Shown: positions 1 through 9,876 of the stretch, in pieces
Numbering within the stretch: the first letter of the stretch is position 1
How the letters are laid out: every line of letters starts with the position of its first letter
Source of the DNA: Chitinophagaceae bacterium
Lineage (GTDB): Bacteria; Bacteroidota; Bacteroidia; Chitinophagales; Chitinophagaceae
Reading direction: 5' to 3'
NCBI GenBank assembly: GCA_016720745.1
Contig: JADKKA010000019.1
Span: 310,001-374,000, forward strand
Length of the DNA: 64,000 nucleotides
Notes under the pieces: model-generated
What the model saw: the letters and a program-made list of their open reading frames with translations, nothing else
What the model was told of the DNA's origin: nothing
The model's database searches: none
Program-made: the position numbers and the translations under genes

Positions 1-883
1 GTCTGGCCCATGAAACCCTTTTACCGGCGGCACCTTCTCCTTTGTTCCGGTATTCTGCATAGAAAACGGTTTTTTCATTTTCAGGATTTCCCCAGTTGTC
101 CCAGCCGGCTGCAACAATGGCAGCAGGAAGGGTGCAACGGATAAAAACCGTTTTCGCATGCGCCCTCCAGGGCCTGCCCAGATGAAGTTTATTGACAGCA
201 GAGTCGGCTGTGATAATACAATCGGCAAATACATATCCATAGTTTTTACCGGCACTGGTACTGGCAGCCGTGATGTATGAATTGCTTTTGGCCCTGATCC
301 GGCAATGCTGAAATACGGCTGTAGCCGGTCCGAAAATAAAGTCGGTGGTGCCTTCGATATAGCAATGATCAAATAATTGGTTGGATTGCTCCCCGCTGGT
401 AAAAATCGTATCCTGATATCCCAGGAATTTACAATTACGGAATACAGCCTTGTCTGCATCCACATAAAGCGCCAGGGCTTGACCTACCGGACCAGCTGTA
501 TTGGAGAACGTGATATTCTCTGCACGGAAACGGTTCCCGGAAATTTTAGCAGTGTAAGAAGTGAAAGTAGTATGCTTCCCTTTGCCCGAATAATCATTCC
601 AGCTGATGACGGTACTGTCTACGTTTTCTCCTATAAAAGTGACATCAGTATTATTCGCAGGTAATTCTATTTTTTCATTGTATACCCCATTTTTAATATA
701 AAGGGTGATGGGAGAAAGCGGATAAACCCTCATCGCATCTATCGCATCTTGTATAGACTGGTATTCTCCGGTTCCGTCTTTGGCCACGGTGAATACATAT
801 TTATACTGCTGCGGGTTGGATGTTTGTCCAGATACCATGGTGGACATAAAAAACAGGATCAACAGGCTACTTATCCGGTACAT
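1..883 (-). CDS. Pectinesterase (CE8), 3' end outside the window
   Basis: Carbohydrate esterase family 8 enzyme that removes methyl groups from homogalacturonan, making it a substrate for pectate lyase. The protein starts with a signal peptide (MYRISSLLILFFMSTMVSGQ) and then shows the family landmarks in order: GVYNEKI near residue 66, GQALALY, YQDTIF, GTTDFIFG with the catalytic Asp, and LGRPWR. About 294 codons are visible and the C-terminus runs off the left edge. The ATG lies one base after the TAA of the acetylesterase gene (TAATATG), so translation is probably coupled. It is the last visible gene of the pectin locus. Family assignment is secure; periplasmic or surface location is inferred from the signal peptide. 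Confidence 0.93.
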   Translation of the reverse strand, partial: MYRISSLLILFFMSTMVSGQTSNPQQYKYVFTVAKDGTGEYQSIQDAIDAMRVYPLSPITLYIKNGVYNEKIELPANNTDVTFIGENVDSTVISWNDYSGKGKHTTFTSYTAKISGNRFRAENITFSNTAGPVGQALALYVDADKAVFRNCKFLGYQDTIFTSGEQSNQLFDHCYIEGTTDFIFGPATAVFQHCRIRAKSNSYITAASTSAGKNYGYVFADCIITADSAVNKLHLGRPWRAHAKTVFIRCTLPAAIVAAGWDNWGNPENEKTVFYAEYRNKGEGAAGKRVSWAR

Positions 884-884
884 A

Positions 885-1634
885 TTATTTCTTTACAGGG
901 GTATAAATTCTTTGACTCAGTTCGGGAACCTGTTCTCTGATTTCCTGCAATACCATCTGTGCCAGCAGGCGGGCACCTAATTCAGAGAAATGGGTATTGT
1001 CTTCCTTTCCCTCGGGATAATTGGGATGTTCTCCCGGTTTTACTTGCAGGAATAATAAGCGGGAGGGCTCTGCGCCATATTGCTGGTAGAGGGCCTGTGT
1101 TTTTTTATCCATATCGAAGAGCGGTACTTTTTCTTCATTGGCAACTTCCCGAATGATTTGTGCATACACATCATGCGTGCCTTCGATCTGGCCTGCTGCA
1201 TTGAATTTTCTCCGGGCCATTGGGGTCAGTAAAACAGGGTTGGCTTTTTTGGCACGCGCTTCTGCAACATACTGTTTCAGGTTGTTGCGGAATTCGGTTT
1301 CCGTAGTATAAGTTTTCTTGGTAGGCACTTCATCGTTATGTCCAAACTGAATGAATATATAATCTCCTTCTCCCGCTCCATCCATCACCTGCTTCCATAA
1401 GCCTTCATTGCGGAATGAGCTGGTGCTTCTGCCATTTTTGGCTTTATTGAAAACGGTTATAGTGCTGTCCCAGAAGTACACAAAGGGCATACCCCATCCT
1501 GTTTCGGGAAAGGATTTTGTTTCTTTGATACTCATCGTGCTGTCGCCGCAAAGCCAGATGTTTATTTTCTTTTTTTCCGGGAACAACAAGGTGGCAAACA
1601 TTAAAAAGACAGATGGAAGAATTATTTTTTTCAT
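885..1634 (-). CDS. Rhamnogalacturonan acetylesterase-like SGNH/GDSL hydrolase (CE12)
   Basis: A 249-residue SGNH-fold esterase expected to remove acetyl groups from rhamnogalacturonan I. Visible blocks are GDSTMS near residue 31 (block I, nucleophile Ser), the Gly-containing block II, GHNDE (block III) and DNTHFSELGA near residue 214 (block V Asp-x-x-His). An N-terminal signal peptide (MKKIILPSVFLMFATLLF) directs it across the inner membrane. Its ATG overlaps the stop of the pectate lyase gene in an ATGA arrangement, and its own stop sits one base before the pectinesterase start, so the three are a tightly coupled unit. CE12 is preferred over a generic GDSL lipase because of the GDSTMS and HFSE motifs and the pectin context. 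Confidence 0.9.
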   Translation of the reverse strand: MKKIILPSVFLMFATLLFPEKKKINIWLCGDSTMSIKETKSFPETGWGMPFVYFWDSTITVFNKAKNGRSTSSFRNEGLWKQVMDGAGEGDYIFIQFGHNDEVPTKKTYTTETEFRNNLKQYVAEARAKKANPVLLTPMARRKFNAAGQIEGTHDVYAQIIREVANEEKVPLFDMDKKTQALYQQYGAEPSRLLFLQVKPGEHPNYPEGKEDNTHFSELGARLLAQMVLQEIREQVPELSQRIYTPVKK

Positions 1635-3046
1635 TTTATCAGACTGTTAATATACACTTCAATATTCGTATAAATTTTAGCGAGTTTTACCTGGCTGGCA
1701 TCAGCGGGGTCAGCAGGGTTTAATCCATTTTTGGTTTCCCATTCATCGGGCATCCCATCCTGGTCGCGGTCGGCTGCAGGAGGTAATGCGACCAGGGTTG
1801 GCCATGCTTGCAAGGTTTGTTCAAAAGCAGTACCATGTGGCAGGCCTCCCTGTACATCAATCAACCGGCCGGTTCTGTTTTTTACATCATTGATAATTCG
1901 CAGATCCAGTGTATCTCTTTTATAACTGGCACCGGCTTTTTCCAATACAGCAGTATATGCAACTTCTGCATCCTGGGTATACAAAGCTTCTGTCGGAAAT
2001 GCTTTATCCATCACCGCTGATTTTTTATCAGCTTCGGTACCGCCATTGCCCATATCAATCCCAAGCCAGTTGTTTTTAGAAACATCAGGTGCTTCATTTA
2101 CCACATTGCCATCCACAAACCATTTTCCAAAAGGAAGTGTCTCGTTCTTTGAGGGGTTCACGATCCGGTATCGAACATTTTTGTTGGTGGAGGGGCCATA
2201 TTTGTAATAATTGTTAATGATATTATAGTTTCCGTCTTCGCCACCATACACATTGTTCCCGCCCCAGTTATAGATCACATTATTTCTGAAATCAGCAAAT
2301 TCTTTGGTAGCTCCCAGGCGGGTGCCATTGAATCTTGGGTTACGGTTATTGCAATGGGCAAAGAGATTGTGATGAGCACTCAGGTGCATGCCACCCCAGA
2401 TCCCGCCGAATCCATGATGTTCCCAGTCTTTATCACCTTCTTCAAAATGATAAGAGTAATTGAGTGGCTCGGAAATGATATTCCATTGCAGGGTGGTGCT
2501 GTCGCCCCCGTAAACTGAAAAGCACTCATCGGTACTCCAGCTGATGCTGCAATGATCGACGATGATATTTTTATGACGGTTGCCGCCAAAGGCATCGTCA
2601 TGTCCGCTGCCATCCACCATGCCTTTGTTCTGATAACGGTCACCCAGCCGGAACCGGAGATAGCGGATGATCATATTGTCACCTCCAAGACTCACGGGAT
2701 GATCTGCTATACAGATACCATCACCGGGAGCTGTTTGTCCGGCAATCGTTATATCTCCTTTGATAGACAGTGGAGATAATAAACGGATGGTGCCGGAAAT
2801 AGTAAATACAATAATACGTGGTCCTTTGTTGTTAACGGCTTTGCGGAAACTGCCATCACCATCATCGTTCAGGTTAGATACGATCAATACTTTTCCTCCC
2901 CTGCCTCCGGTTGTGTATTTGCCAAAGCCTTCCGCACCGGGAAAGGCAACGGGGGTATTTACAGCGACAACAGGCTGTAGCGTTTGTGCGCAGGAGCTAA
3001 CCTGTAAACTAACTACCAGCGCAAGTGTATGGATCGCTTTTTTCAT
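1631..3046 (-). CDS. Pectate lyase (PL1-type parallel beta-helix), secreted
   Basis: Cleaves de-esterified polygalacturonate by beta-elimination. The mature part opens with AFPGAEGFGKYTTGGRGGKV, typical of Bacteroidota PL1 enzymes, followed by SGTIRL, GDGICI, IIRYLRFRLGD, GSGHDDAF, IIVDHCSISWSTDE and NPRFNGT, the usual rungs of the beta-helix. The ATG at 3046 was chosen because it gives a clean signal peptide (MKKAIHTLALVVSLQVSSC); an open frame runs 12 codons further upstream. The Cys at the signal end could make it a lipoprotein. The C-terminal DRDQDGMPDEWE stretch is a calcium-binding type motif common in these lyases. It overlaps the acetylesterase start by four bases. Confidence 0.9.
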   Translation of the reverse strand: MKKAIHTLALVVSLQVSSCAQTLQPVVAVNTPVAFPGAEGFGKYTTGGRGGKVLIVSNLNDDGDGSFRKAVNNKGPRIIVFTISGTIRLLSPLSIKGDITIAGQTAPGDGICIADHPVSLGGDNMIIRYLRFRLGDRYQNKGMVDGSGHDDAFGGNRHKNIIVDHCSISWSTDECFSVYGGDSTTLQWNIISEPLNYSYHFEEGDKDWEHHGFGGIWGGMHLSAHHNLFAHCNNRNPRFNGTRLGATKEFADFRNNVIYNWGGNNVYGGEDGNYNIINNYYKYGPSTNKNVRYRIVNPSKNETLPFGKWFVDGNVVNEAPDVSKNNWLGIDMGNGGTEADKKSAVMDKAFPTEALYTQDAEVAYTAVLEKAGASYKRDTLDLRIINDVKNRTGRLIDVQGGLPHGTAFEQTLQAWPTLVALPPAADRDQDGMPDEWETKNGLNPADPADASQVKLAKIYTNIEVYINSLIK

Positions 3047-3072
3047 ATATATATTGACGTGATAAAGAAATG

Positions 3073-3105
3073 AAGGCTGCATCCTTTTAACAGGGATGCA
3101 GCCTT
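3073..3105 (-). terminator. Intercistronic hairpin between susD-like and pectate lyase genes
   Basis: Perfect 10-bp inverted repeat GGCTGCATCC / GGATGCAGCC with an eight to nine base loop, in the 88-bp gap after the SusD gene. There is no long T-run after it on the minus strand, so it may cause partial termination or act as an mRNA-processing or stabilising hairpin. That would keep SusCD transcripts more abundant than the enzyme genes. The role is inference. Confidence 0.55.
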
Positions 3106-3134
3106 TAATTTATTTAATTAACCGAATGAACAGA

Positions 3135-4994
3135 TCAGTACCCGGGATTCTGTTTCAGTTTGCCCTGGTAGGATGAAATAGTGGCGGCATCAAAGGGGAA
3201 GAGTTCGCTCTTGCCCGATACAAAATAGAATGCCAGTGCCTGCCACAGTGGTTTGTTTCCGGTACCATCCACGTCAATGGCATTCGAAGTCAGGTTTTGC
3301 GCCCAGTCAATCCTTACCCATTTGGCGGCCGGAACCTGAGTGGTACCCGTGGTTCCTGTTGGAGGAATCTGAGTAGGTCTCCAGAAAGGTTTAGCACCAC
3401 CTACACTATCAGCGGCTGAGTAGAATACAATTTCTTCTCCAACATTTTTGTAATAAATATACTGGGGCACATTTGCAAAAATTCCGGTCCGGTCACGCAG
3501 TTGCTGAATTTTTGCTCTGGCGTCGGCAATTTTAGCGGCCAGCAGGTTCCAGCGGATCAGATCATATTTGCGGATGCCTTCATGACCGAATTCCAGGTAT
3601 CGTTCGTTCACAACCGCATTGAAAAAACCAACCTTATCAACTGGTGTAACACCAATCAAACCGGTATTCCCACGGAAAGCTCTTCTTCTTACTTCTTCAA
3701 AAGCGGAGATTGCCTGAGCAGTTGGTCCGTTGTTGATTTCATTCACGGCTTCTGCATACATTAATAATACATCTGAGAAGCGGATCAGGGACCAGTTATA
3801 ACCTACGTTCAGTACCGTGCCGGGGAGCAAAGGCACCCTCCAGTCGCGACGATATTTACCGGTATTCAGTTCTCCCAGTCTGCGTTGACTTTTGATATTG
3901 GTTGAATTGGTTACCTGGTAATGCGTTAATGTAACATCGCGACGGGTATCTACAGAATCAAATGCATAGAAATAATTAGGGAGCATCACGATACCACCAC
4001 CACCTGCTCCGTAGCGGGACGCATTATTAAGATTGGGTCCGTCATAATTACCCATCCGGCTGTCACTGTTGGAGTTTCCTCCTCCGGCACCTACTTCCCA
4101 GATAATTTCAGCCTGCGGGTCATAAGTAAAGGAAGTAACATTGCGCCAGATATTTTCGTAATTGGGGTTCAGGGTATGCTGGTCTCTGCGTGCCATGAGT
4201 TCTTCACATTCCTGTTTGGCGATATTATAATAGGTGAGGTAATCACTTCTTCTTTCCATTTGTCCGTTGCTGCGGAGTGAATATCCGCCACGGAAAAGGG
4301 CCAGTCTTGCACGCAGGGCCATAGCAACACCCTTGGTGATTCTTTCACTCCTGGCGCCTGCATCTGTTCTCCAGGGTAGCAACCCTTTGGCGGTCTGCAA
4401 ATCAGACAATAGCTGATCATAGACTGAATCTCTGTCAGATTTTGGAATAAAGAGGTCAGCGAGTTTGTAAGCCGGTACCATTGGTGCAGGAACGTCACCC
4501 CAGTTGAGTATAAGTTGATATAGATACTGGGCACGTAACACTAATGCTTCCCCGTGCAGTCTTTTCAAGATGGCCTGGTCACTCGCAGATCCACTGCTGT
4601 ATTGCGTCATCAGTGGGATCTGTTCAATACAAAGGTTGGCTTTTTCCAAACCACGGTATAATTGCCTGAATGGGTTGGATAATTCTGCGTTGGTGAGCAG
4701 TAATTGATACCGGCCAATACCACGGCGGCCATTATCAATACCCCCGCTGACAATTCCCTCATCTGTATCATAAGGGTAATACATACTGATACGGATGCCA
4801 TACCCATTATCACCCTGTAATTCGTCATACACACCCACTACCGCGGTAAGGGCATTGGAGACATCGGAAAACGCCTGGGGAACGCTGTATTGAGATACAG
4901 CTTCCACTTCTGTATATTTTTTACAACCGGCAGCCGTGATGACCGTGGCCAGGATGCTGACGGCTGCGATGGATTGAATCATTTTATTTTTCAT
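3135..4994 (-). CDS. SusD/RagB family surface glycan-binding lipoprotein
   Basis: 619-residue SusD-like protein that caps the partner SusC barrel and captures oligosaccharides at the cell surface. The signal peptide ends in a lipobox with Cys24 (ITAAGC). The middle contains the TPR-rich region typical of the family (AMALRARLALFRGGYS), followed by WSLIRFSDVLLMYAEAVNE and YLEFGHEGIRKYDLIRW, which are hallmarks of RagB/SusD. It follows the SusC gene by 18 bp on the same strand. Given the flanking pectin enzymes, the ligand is probably a pectic oligosaccharide; substrate is inference from context, family is clear from sequence. Confidence 0.95.
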   Translation of the reverse strand: MKNKMIQSIAAVSILATVITAAGCKKYTEVEAVSQYSVPQAFSDVSNALTAVVGVYDELQGDNGYGIRISMYYPYDTDEGIVSGGIDNGRRGIGRYQLLLTNAELSNPFRQLYRGLEKANLCIEQIPLMTQYSSGSASDQAILKRLHGEALVLRAQYLYQLILNWGDVPAPMVPAYKLADLFIPKSDRDSVYDQLLSDLQTAKGLLPWRTDAGARSERITKGVAMALRARLALFRGGYSLRSNGQMERRSDYLTYYNIAKQECEELMARRDQHTLNPNYENIWRNVTSFTYDPQAEIIWEVGAGGGNSNSDSRMGNYDGPNLNNASRYGAGGGGIVMLPNYFYAFDSVDTRRDVTLTHYQVTNSTNIKSQRRLGELNTGKYRRDWRVPLLPGTVLNVGYNWSLIRFSDVLLMYAEAVNEINNGPTAQAISAFEEVRRRAFRGNTGLIGVTPVDKVGFFNAVVNERYLEFGHEGIRKYDLIRWNLLAAKIADARAKIQQLRDRTGIFANVPQYIYYKNVGEEIVFYSAADSVGGAKPFWRPTQIPPTGTTGTTQVPAAKWVRIDWAQNLTSNAIDVDGTGNKPLWQALAFYFVSGKSELFPFDAATISSYQGKLKQNPGY

Positions 4995-5012
4995 ACCGAA
5001 TCGTTTTTTAAA

Positions 5013-8000
5013 TTAAAAAGTAACATTTACACCAACCAGCCAGGTGCGTGCCCTGGGATAAGCAGCAAAATCAACTCCCGGTGTCAGCGGGTCGCTTCTT
5101 CTGGCCGTTACATCCGGATCATATCCGGAATAATTGGTAATCGTAGCCAGATTGTTTACGGTTGCGTAAATCCTGAAATTACTGATCTTCGCTTTTTCCA
5201 GTACATTTTTAGGAAGGGTGTAACCTACTGTTACATTATTGAACCGAAGGTATGAACCATCTTCAATGGCCCAGGAGTGCAGCCACCAGCGTTGTACTCT
5301 TACCGGAGACCAGATCGTGGCATTGGCGTTGAGTTTGGCTAGTTCTGTAGGATCGGTAATCCTGATACCCTGATCATTGATATTGGTAAAGCGCTGATTC
5401 ATGATGCCCAGCATATTCAGGTTGGAAAAAGCACCATCAGTCCATTCCAGTTTATTGGCATTATATATATCGTTACCCACTACAAAATTTACAAAAACGG
5501 AAAGGTCGAAGTTTTTATAGGAGAGCTGATTGGTCCATCCGCCGATAAAATCAGGATTGGCATTCCCAATTACCTGACGGTCGCCATCAGGGGTGATGAC
5601 ACCATCGCCATTCAAATCTTTCCATTTCAGCATACCAGGCTGAGGAGCACCATAAACTCCATTAGCAGCAATTCCTGTTTTCAGGGTATAGACGCCGGTG
5701 CCGGTATTGTAGTTGAAATCTTCAATTTTATAAAAACCATCGGTTACAAATCCATACATCAGTCCGATCGGTCTGCCAACTTCCACTAAATAATCGTCCA
5801 CACCATCAGATCCCTGCCAGCCGGAGTTCCGGGTTTGCGACTGAGGTCCGCCCAGGCTTTCCACGCGGTTTTTGTTAAAGGAAATATTGAAATTGGAATT
5901 CCAGCTGAAGTTCTTGGTATTAACCGGAGTAGCACCCAGTTGAATCTCGATACCCCTGTTGGAAGTAGCACCGATATTTTGTAACTGGGAAGTATATCCT
6001 GTTGTTGGCGGAATGGCTACAGCCAGCAGCAGGTTCTTAGCCGAGTTCTTATAAATATCAACGTTCAGCTGTACTTTGTTTTTGAACAGTGAGAGATCAA
6101 TACCAAAGTTGCGGGTCACATTCTTTTCCCAGATCAGGTTCGGATTCGCCAGTGCAGAAGGAGCGAAACCTGGAACGATGGAATGATTAAATGCATACTG
6201 ACCGGTAACACCATACAATTGTTCATACAACAGGTTGCCAATACGGTTGTTTCCTACTGAACCAAAACCGAAACGAATTTTCGCATCACTCACCCAGTTT
6301 ATATTCTCCATGAATTTTTCTTTGGAGAAACGCCAGGCCAGTGAACCTGATGGAAAGAGTTCGGATGCATTTTCAGTTCTGAATTTGGAGGAGCGATCAG
6401 AACGCAGGTTGAAATTGAAAAGATATTTGTCATCATAAGCATAACTGATCCTTCCAAAGAAAGAAGCAAGTTTTGCTGCGGGTTCAATAAAGGATGTTAC
6501 AACAGAGGGTGGGTTGGTTGTTCCGGTAGGAGCAGAACCCAGTTGCATATTGGCCAATGCTTTCTCGGGAGTAATATCTGAAGGAAAGTAACGTGTTTCC
6601 AGGTTATTCTGTTTGGAACGCTGGTCCACTACTTCCTCACCCAGAAGCACGGTGATATCATGATGTTTTCTGAAATTATTCACAGCCCACTGAATAGTGT
6701 TGGAATTACTCAGTGTATGATTCTTTTGCTGACCAATGGAAGCCACCGGTAAAGAAGCAAAGTTGCGGGCTGTACTGGTGATTTTGCTGTAAAACAGATT
6801 CGTTTCAACAGCTGCATTGTCAAATCCAAAAGTGGAACGGATCGTTACATTTTTGAAGATATTATAACTGGCATAGGCAGTAAGATAAAGTGCCCTTGTA
6901 TTTTGTCTCCGGTATTCCGCTTCTGTGAGGATGATCGGATTGGTAGCACCTGAGGAAGCCAGAAAATAGGCTTCATCAAAATCATCGATACCAAAGCCCG
7001 GACGTGGCAATTCAAAAGGACGGTAATTGATGGTGTGCCGCAGACGGTTAGTGGCACGCGTACCACTGTTGCTGGTACCGATACCCTGAATTTCCTGATC
7101 CAGGTACCGGGCAGTAAAACCAATTCTTAATTTATCACTGGCTTTGTGATCAATTTTGAAGTTAACCAGTTTACGGTCGAATCCTGATTCCAGTTGAACC
7201 CCTTCTTCTTTATTGGCGGTAAGACTGAGATTAAAAGTAGTCGTGGCATTGCCTCCGTTTACAGAAACATTATGTTGCTGGAACATCGCTTTTCTGCCAA
7301 ACACTTCTTTTTGCCAGTTAACCATGGGGTATTCCCGGTACACATTCAGCGTGTCCCAGGTGGTGCCATAGGTTTGAGCAAAACTGGCACTATCAGTAGA
7401 ACTGCCGCGGCTGCGTTCATATTGCCAGCGTACAAAATTGTAGGGATCCATTACATCCTGAAATTTGGATAGCTGACGGAAACCAAAGGATCCATTATAG
7501 GAAACCTGTGTCTTTCCATTTCTGCCGGTCTTGGTGGTAATGATCACCACCCCATTGGCACCACGGGCACCGTAAATAGCAGTGGTAGAAGCATCTTTCA
7601 GCACATCCACACTGGCAATATCCTGTGGAGAAATTACGGAGAGCGCATTTTCTACCTGTACACCATCCACAATGTATAGAGGTGAGTTGTCCTGTGTAAT
7701 TGAACCGCCTCCTCTTACCCTGACAATGATATCCGCACCGGGGGCGCCTTCTGTAGAAGTCAGTTGTACCCCGGCCAGTTTACCCTGCAGGGCCTCTGCT
7801 GCAGAAGATAATGGGAAGTCTTTTAATTGTTTGGAATTGACTGAAGAAACAGAACCCGTGAGGTCCTTTCTTTTGATCGTGGTATAACCAACGACCACTA
7901 CATCATCCATGGCTCTTACTTCAGCAATCAGCTCTACATCAATCACCGTACGGTTATTAATGCCTGCTTCATAGGCGGTGTAAGAAGCACTGGTGAATAG

Positions 8001-8231
8001 CAGTGCAGTTGCTTTGCCATCCACCTTCAGTTTGTAATTGCCCTGGGCATCGGTGGTGGTTGAAATCTTGGTTCCTTTTACGGTAACAGTTACACCCTGG
8101 AGACCTAATTTGGTGTCAGAAGAAGTTACTGTTCCGGTAATCTCTCTTCCCTGTGCCGCAAGAAAATTAGTGGGAGCCATTGCCAATAGCAGCAAAAGGC
8201 ATAGCCCCGCAGTTTTAAGCATTCTGATCAT
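5013..8231 (-). CDS. SusC/RagA family TonB-dependent outer-membrane transporter
   Basis: 1072-residue TonB-dependent barrel that imports oligosaccharides bound by SusD. Order of parts: signal peptide (residues 1-26), a carboxypeptidase-D-like regulatory domain (GREITGTVTSSDTKLGLQGV), a TonB-box-like stretch (DDVVVVGY), the plug (SPLYIVDGVQ, ISPQDIASVDVLKDASTTAI, YGARGANGVVIITTK) and a long beta-barrel ending in an aromatic-terminated strand (GVNVTF). It is the first gene of the pectin operon. The region upstream carries a LacI-type palindrome at 8328-8343, and the LacI-type gene is divergent. No extra anti-sigma-interacting secretin domain is seen, which agrees with control by the LacI-type protein instead. 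Confidence 0.95.
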   Translation of the reverse strand: MIRMLKTAGLCLLLLLAMAPTNFLAAQGREITGTVTSSDTKLGLQGVTVTVKGTKISTTTDAQGNYKLKVDGKATALLFTSASYTAYEAGINNRTVIDVELIAEVRAMDDVVVVGYTTIKRKDLTGSVSSVNSKQLKDFPLSSAAEALQGKLAGVQLTSTEGAPGADIIVRVRGGGSITQDNSPLYIVDGVQVENALSVISPQDIASVDVLKDASTTAIYGARGANGVVIITTKTGRNGKTQVSYNGSFGFRQLSKFQDVMDPYNFVRWQYERSRGSSTDSASFAQTYGTTWDTLNVYREYPMVNWQKEVFGRKAMFQQHNVSVNGGNATTTFNLSLTANKEEGVQLESGFDRKLVNFKIDHKASDKLRIGFTARYLDQEIQGIGTSNSGTRATNRLRHTINYRPFELPRPGFGIDDFDEAYFLASSGATNPIILTEAEYRRQNTRALYLTAYASYNIFKNVTIRSTFGFDNAAVETNLFYSKITSTARNFASLPVASIGQQKNHTLSNSNTIQWAVNNFRKHHDITVLLGEEVVDQRSKQNNLETRYFPSDITPEKALANMQLGSAPTGTTNPPSVVTSFIEPAAKLASFFGRISYAYDDKYLFNFNLRSDRSSKFRTENASELFPSGSLAWRFSKEKFMENINWVSDAKIRFGFGSVGNNRIGNLLYEQLYGVTGQYAFNHSIVPGFAPSALANPNLIWEKNVTRNFGIDLSLFKNKVQLNVDIYKNSAKNLLLAVAIPPTTGYTSQLQNIGATSNRGIEIQLGATPVNTKNFSWNSNFNISFNKNRVESLGGPQSQTRNSGWQGSDGVDDYLVEVGRPIGLMYGFVTDGFYKIEDFNYNTGTGVYTLKTGIAANGVYGAPQPGMLKWKDLNGDGVITPDGDRQVIGNANPDFIGGWTNQLSYKNFDLSVFVNFVVGNDIYNANKLEWTDGAFSNLNMLGIMNQRFTNINDQGIRITDPTELAKLNANATIWSPVRVQRWWLHSWAIEDGSYLRFNNVTVGYTLPKNVLEKAKISNFRIYATVNNLATITNYSGYDPDVTARRSDPLTPGVDFAAYPRARTWLVGVNVTF

Positions 8232-8790
8232 GTTGCATTTGTTTTAAGGATAACGAGGATGAAAATTTATCTGTCAGCTAAGCTGCCAATAAAAAGAACA
8301 GGTATGCCGGATGGTCATTGGCCTTTCCTGAAAATGTTTTCAGTAATCAACACTTGCCAGATTGATCAGCCGGTTGATGACTGATTGGAGTAAAATGATT
8401 GGATGCCGGATCCTGAAAGGGGACCCTTTTGAAGAGAGCGAGGCAATCGTTTTATTTCGCAAGCAGTCAACTTTGGCCCGTAAGAAATCTTTTTGCTGGT
8501 CAGTTTTCTTCCGTTGCCATAACAAGTCTACATAGAACTTGGCGGGAATAAGCCGACTTAAATCTATTTTTTTACGCAATCGTTCCCGGCATCGTTATCA
8601 TCAGAACCTCCTGTAATCCAAAGAGTAATGAAGAATCTGGGATTTATTTTCCGGGGCCTGTCTCAGAACAGTATAGGATGGTTATATTATCGAATTTTGC
8701 ATATGATATCATTCCCAAAATGCAGCTTAAATGAGGGGAAAAGACTCTAAATGAGTAACTTTAACCAATGCCTTCCGGGCAGATTAAAAA
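8232..8790. promoter_or_regulatory. Divergent control region between susC and lacI-type gene
   Basis: 559 bp without a convincing gene. It should hold the promoters of the minus-strand pectin operon and of the plus-strand regulator. Besides the palindrome listed separately it has a short inverted repeat ACTC-TAAAT-GAGT near 8744. A GAATTTTG element near 8692 is one mismatch from the Bacteroidota -7 consensus and may serve the regulator gene. A 79-codon minus-strand frame here has no recognisable similarity and was not called. Confidence 0.5.
8328..8343. promoter_or_regulatory. Candidate LacI-type operator upstream of susC
   Basis: CTGAAAATGTTTTCAG is a palindrome with 7-bp arms around a TG centre. 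LacI/GalR-family operators typically look like TGAAAA-CG-TTTTCA, so this differs only in the central C. It lies about 97 bp upstream of the susC start and about 450 bp from the start of the divergent LacI-type gene. The assignment to that regulator is inference. Confidence 0.55.
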
Positions 8791-9846
8791 ATGAAATTCG
8801 AAGCAGTCACTATAAAGGATATTGCCAGGGCTTTAGGGCTATCAACTTCCACAGTTTCAAGGGCTTTGAGGGATAGCTATGAGATCAGCCAGGAGACCAA
8901 AAAACTGGTATTGGATTATGCCCAAAAGATCAATTATCATCCGAATCCCATTGCATTAAGTCTAAAGGAGCGAAGAAGCAGGTCCATCGGTATGATCGTT
9001 TGTGAAATTGCCAATAGTTACTTTTCACAGGTGATCAATGGGGCCGAATCGATCGCTTATAACAGAGGGTATAATGTGATTATCGGACAAAGCCGGGAAT
9101 CATTCGAAAGGGAGATGCTGAACCTGCAGTACCTCACTTCCCGTTCCATCGACGGGTTAATCATCTCCGTTTCTGCAGAAACAAAGGATTTCTCCTATTT
9201 CAAGGAACTCAGTCAAAAGGGAATGCCCATTGTTTTTTTCGACCGGATCGTGGATAATATAGAAACGCATAAAGTAATCGTTGATAATTACAAGGGCGCT
9301 TATGATGCAACCGTACACCTGATCCAGAATGGTTACCGGAATATTGCGACGCTTTCCAATGCACCGGTATTGTCTATTGCCAGGGACCGGCTCGCCGGTT
9401 ATAAAGCCGCATTGCAGGATAACGGACTGGAAGTAAAAGATGAACTCATCCGGCATTGTGTTCATGGCGGTATGTTATTGGATGAAGTGGAAACAGCCAT
9501 GAATGATTTACTGGCATTGAAAAACAAACCCGATGCCATCCTGGCCTCAGCAGATAAACTAACAACCGGCTGTCTTCGGATACTCAAATCAAATGGACTG
9601 AAAGTACCTGATGACATGGCCCTTGTTGGTTTTTCCAATACGGATCTGACCGAACTGCTGGATCCCCCGCTATCTGTTATCCGGCAACCAGCTTTTGAGA
9701 TGGGTGAAGTGGCCACTGATTTATTACTGCAGTTGATTGAGAGTAAAAGACCTGTTACCGAATTTGAAACCAGGGTGCTTTCCACCGAACTCATCGTCCG
9801 CGATTCCTCCCAGCCCATCAGCAATAAAGTCAGGGCATTGGTTTGA
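8791..9846 (+). CDS. LacI/GalR family transcriptional regulator
   Basis: 351-residue LacI-type regulator. The N-terminal helix-turn-helix with hinge is clear: VTIKDIARALGLSTSTVSRA at residues 6-25, then IALSLKERRSRSIGMIV leading into the periplasmic-binding-protein-like sensor domain (SYFSQVINGAESIAYNRGY; VGFSNTDLTELLDPPLSVI). The effector is expected to be a sugar or sugar acid bound in the cytoplasm. It is divergent from the pectin operon, so control of that operon by pectin-derived sugars is the simplest reading. Such LacI-type proteins control uronate and pectin genes in many bacteria, but the effector here cannot be read from sequence. Confidence 0.92.
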   Translation: MKFEAVTIKDIARALGLSTSTVSRALRDSYEISQETKKLVLDYAQKINYHPNPIALSLKERRSRSIGMIVCEIANSYFSQVINGAESIAYNRGYNVIIGQSRESFEREMLNLQYLTSRSIDGLIISVSAETKDFSYFKELSQKGMPIVFFDRIVDNIETHKVIVDNYKGAYDATVHLIQNGYRNIATLSNAPVLSIARDRLAGYKAALQDNGLEVKDELIRHCVHGGMLLDEVETAMNDLLALKNKPDAILASADKLTTGCLRILKSNGLKVPDDMALVGFSNTDLTELLDPPLSVIRQPAFEMGEVATDLLLQLIESKRPVTEFETRVLSTELIVRDSSQPISNKVRALV

Positions 9847-9876
9847 TAACGGAGGGCGTTTTACCGGCTTTAATTT

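Noticed and set aside
8340..8579. 79-codon minus-strand frame in the susC-lacI gap
   Set aside because: No recognisable family, no good ribosome context, and it overlies the expected promoter and operator region.
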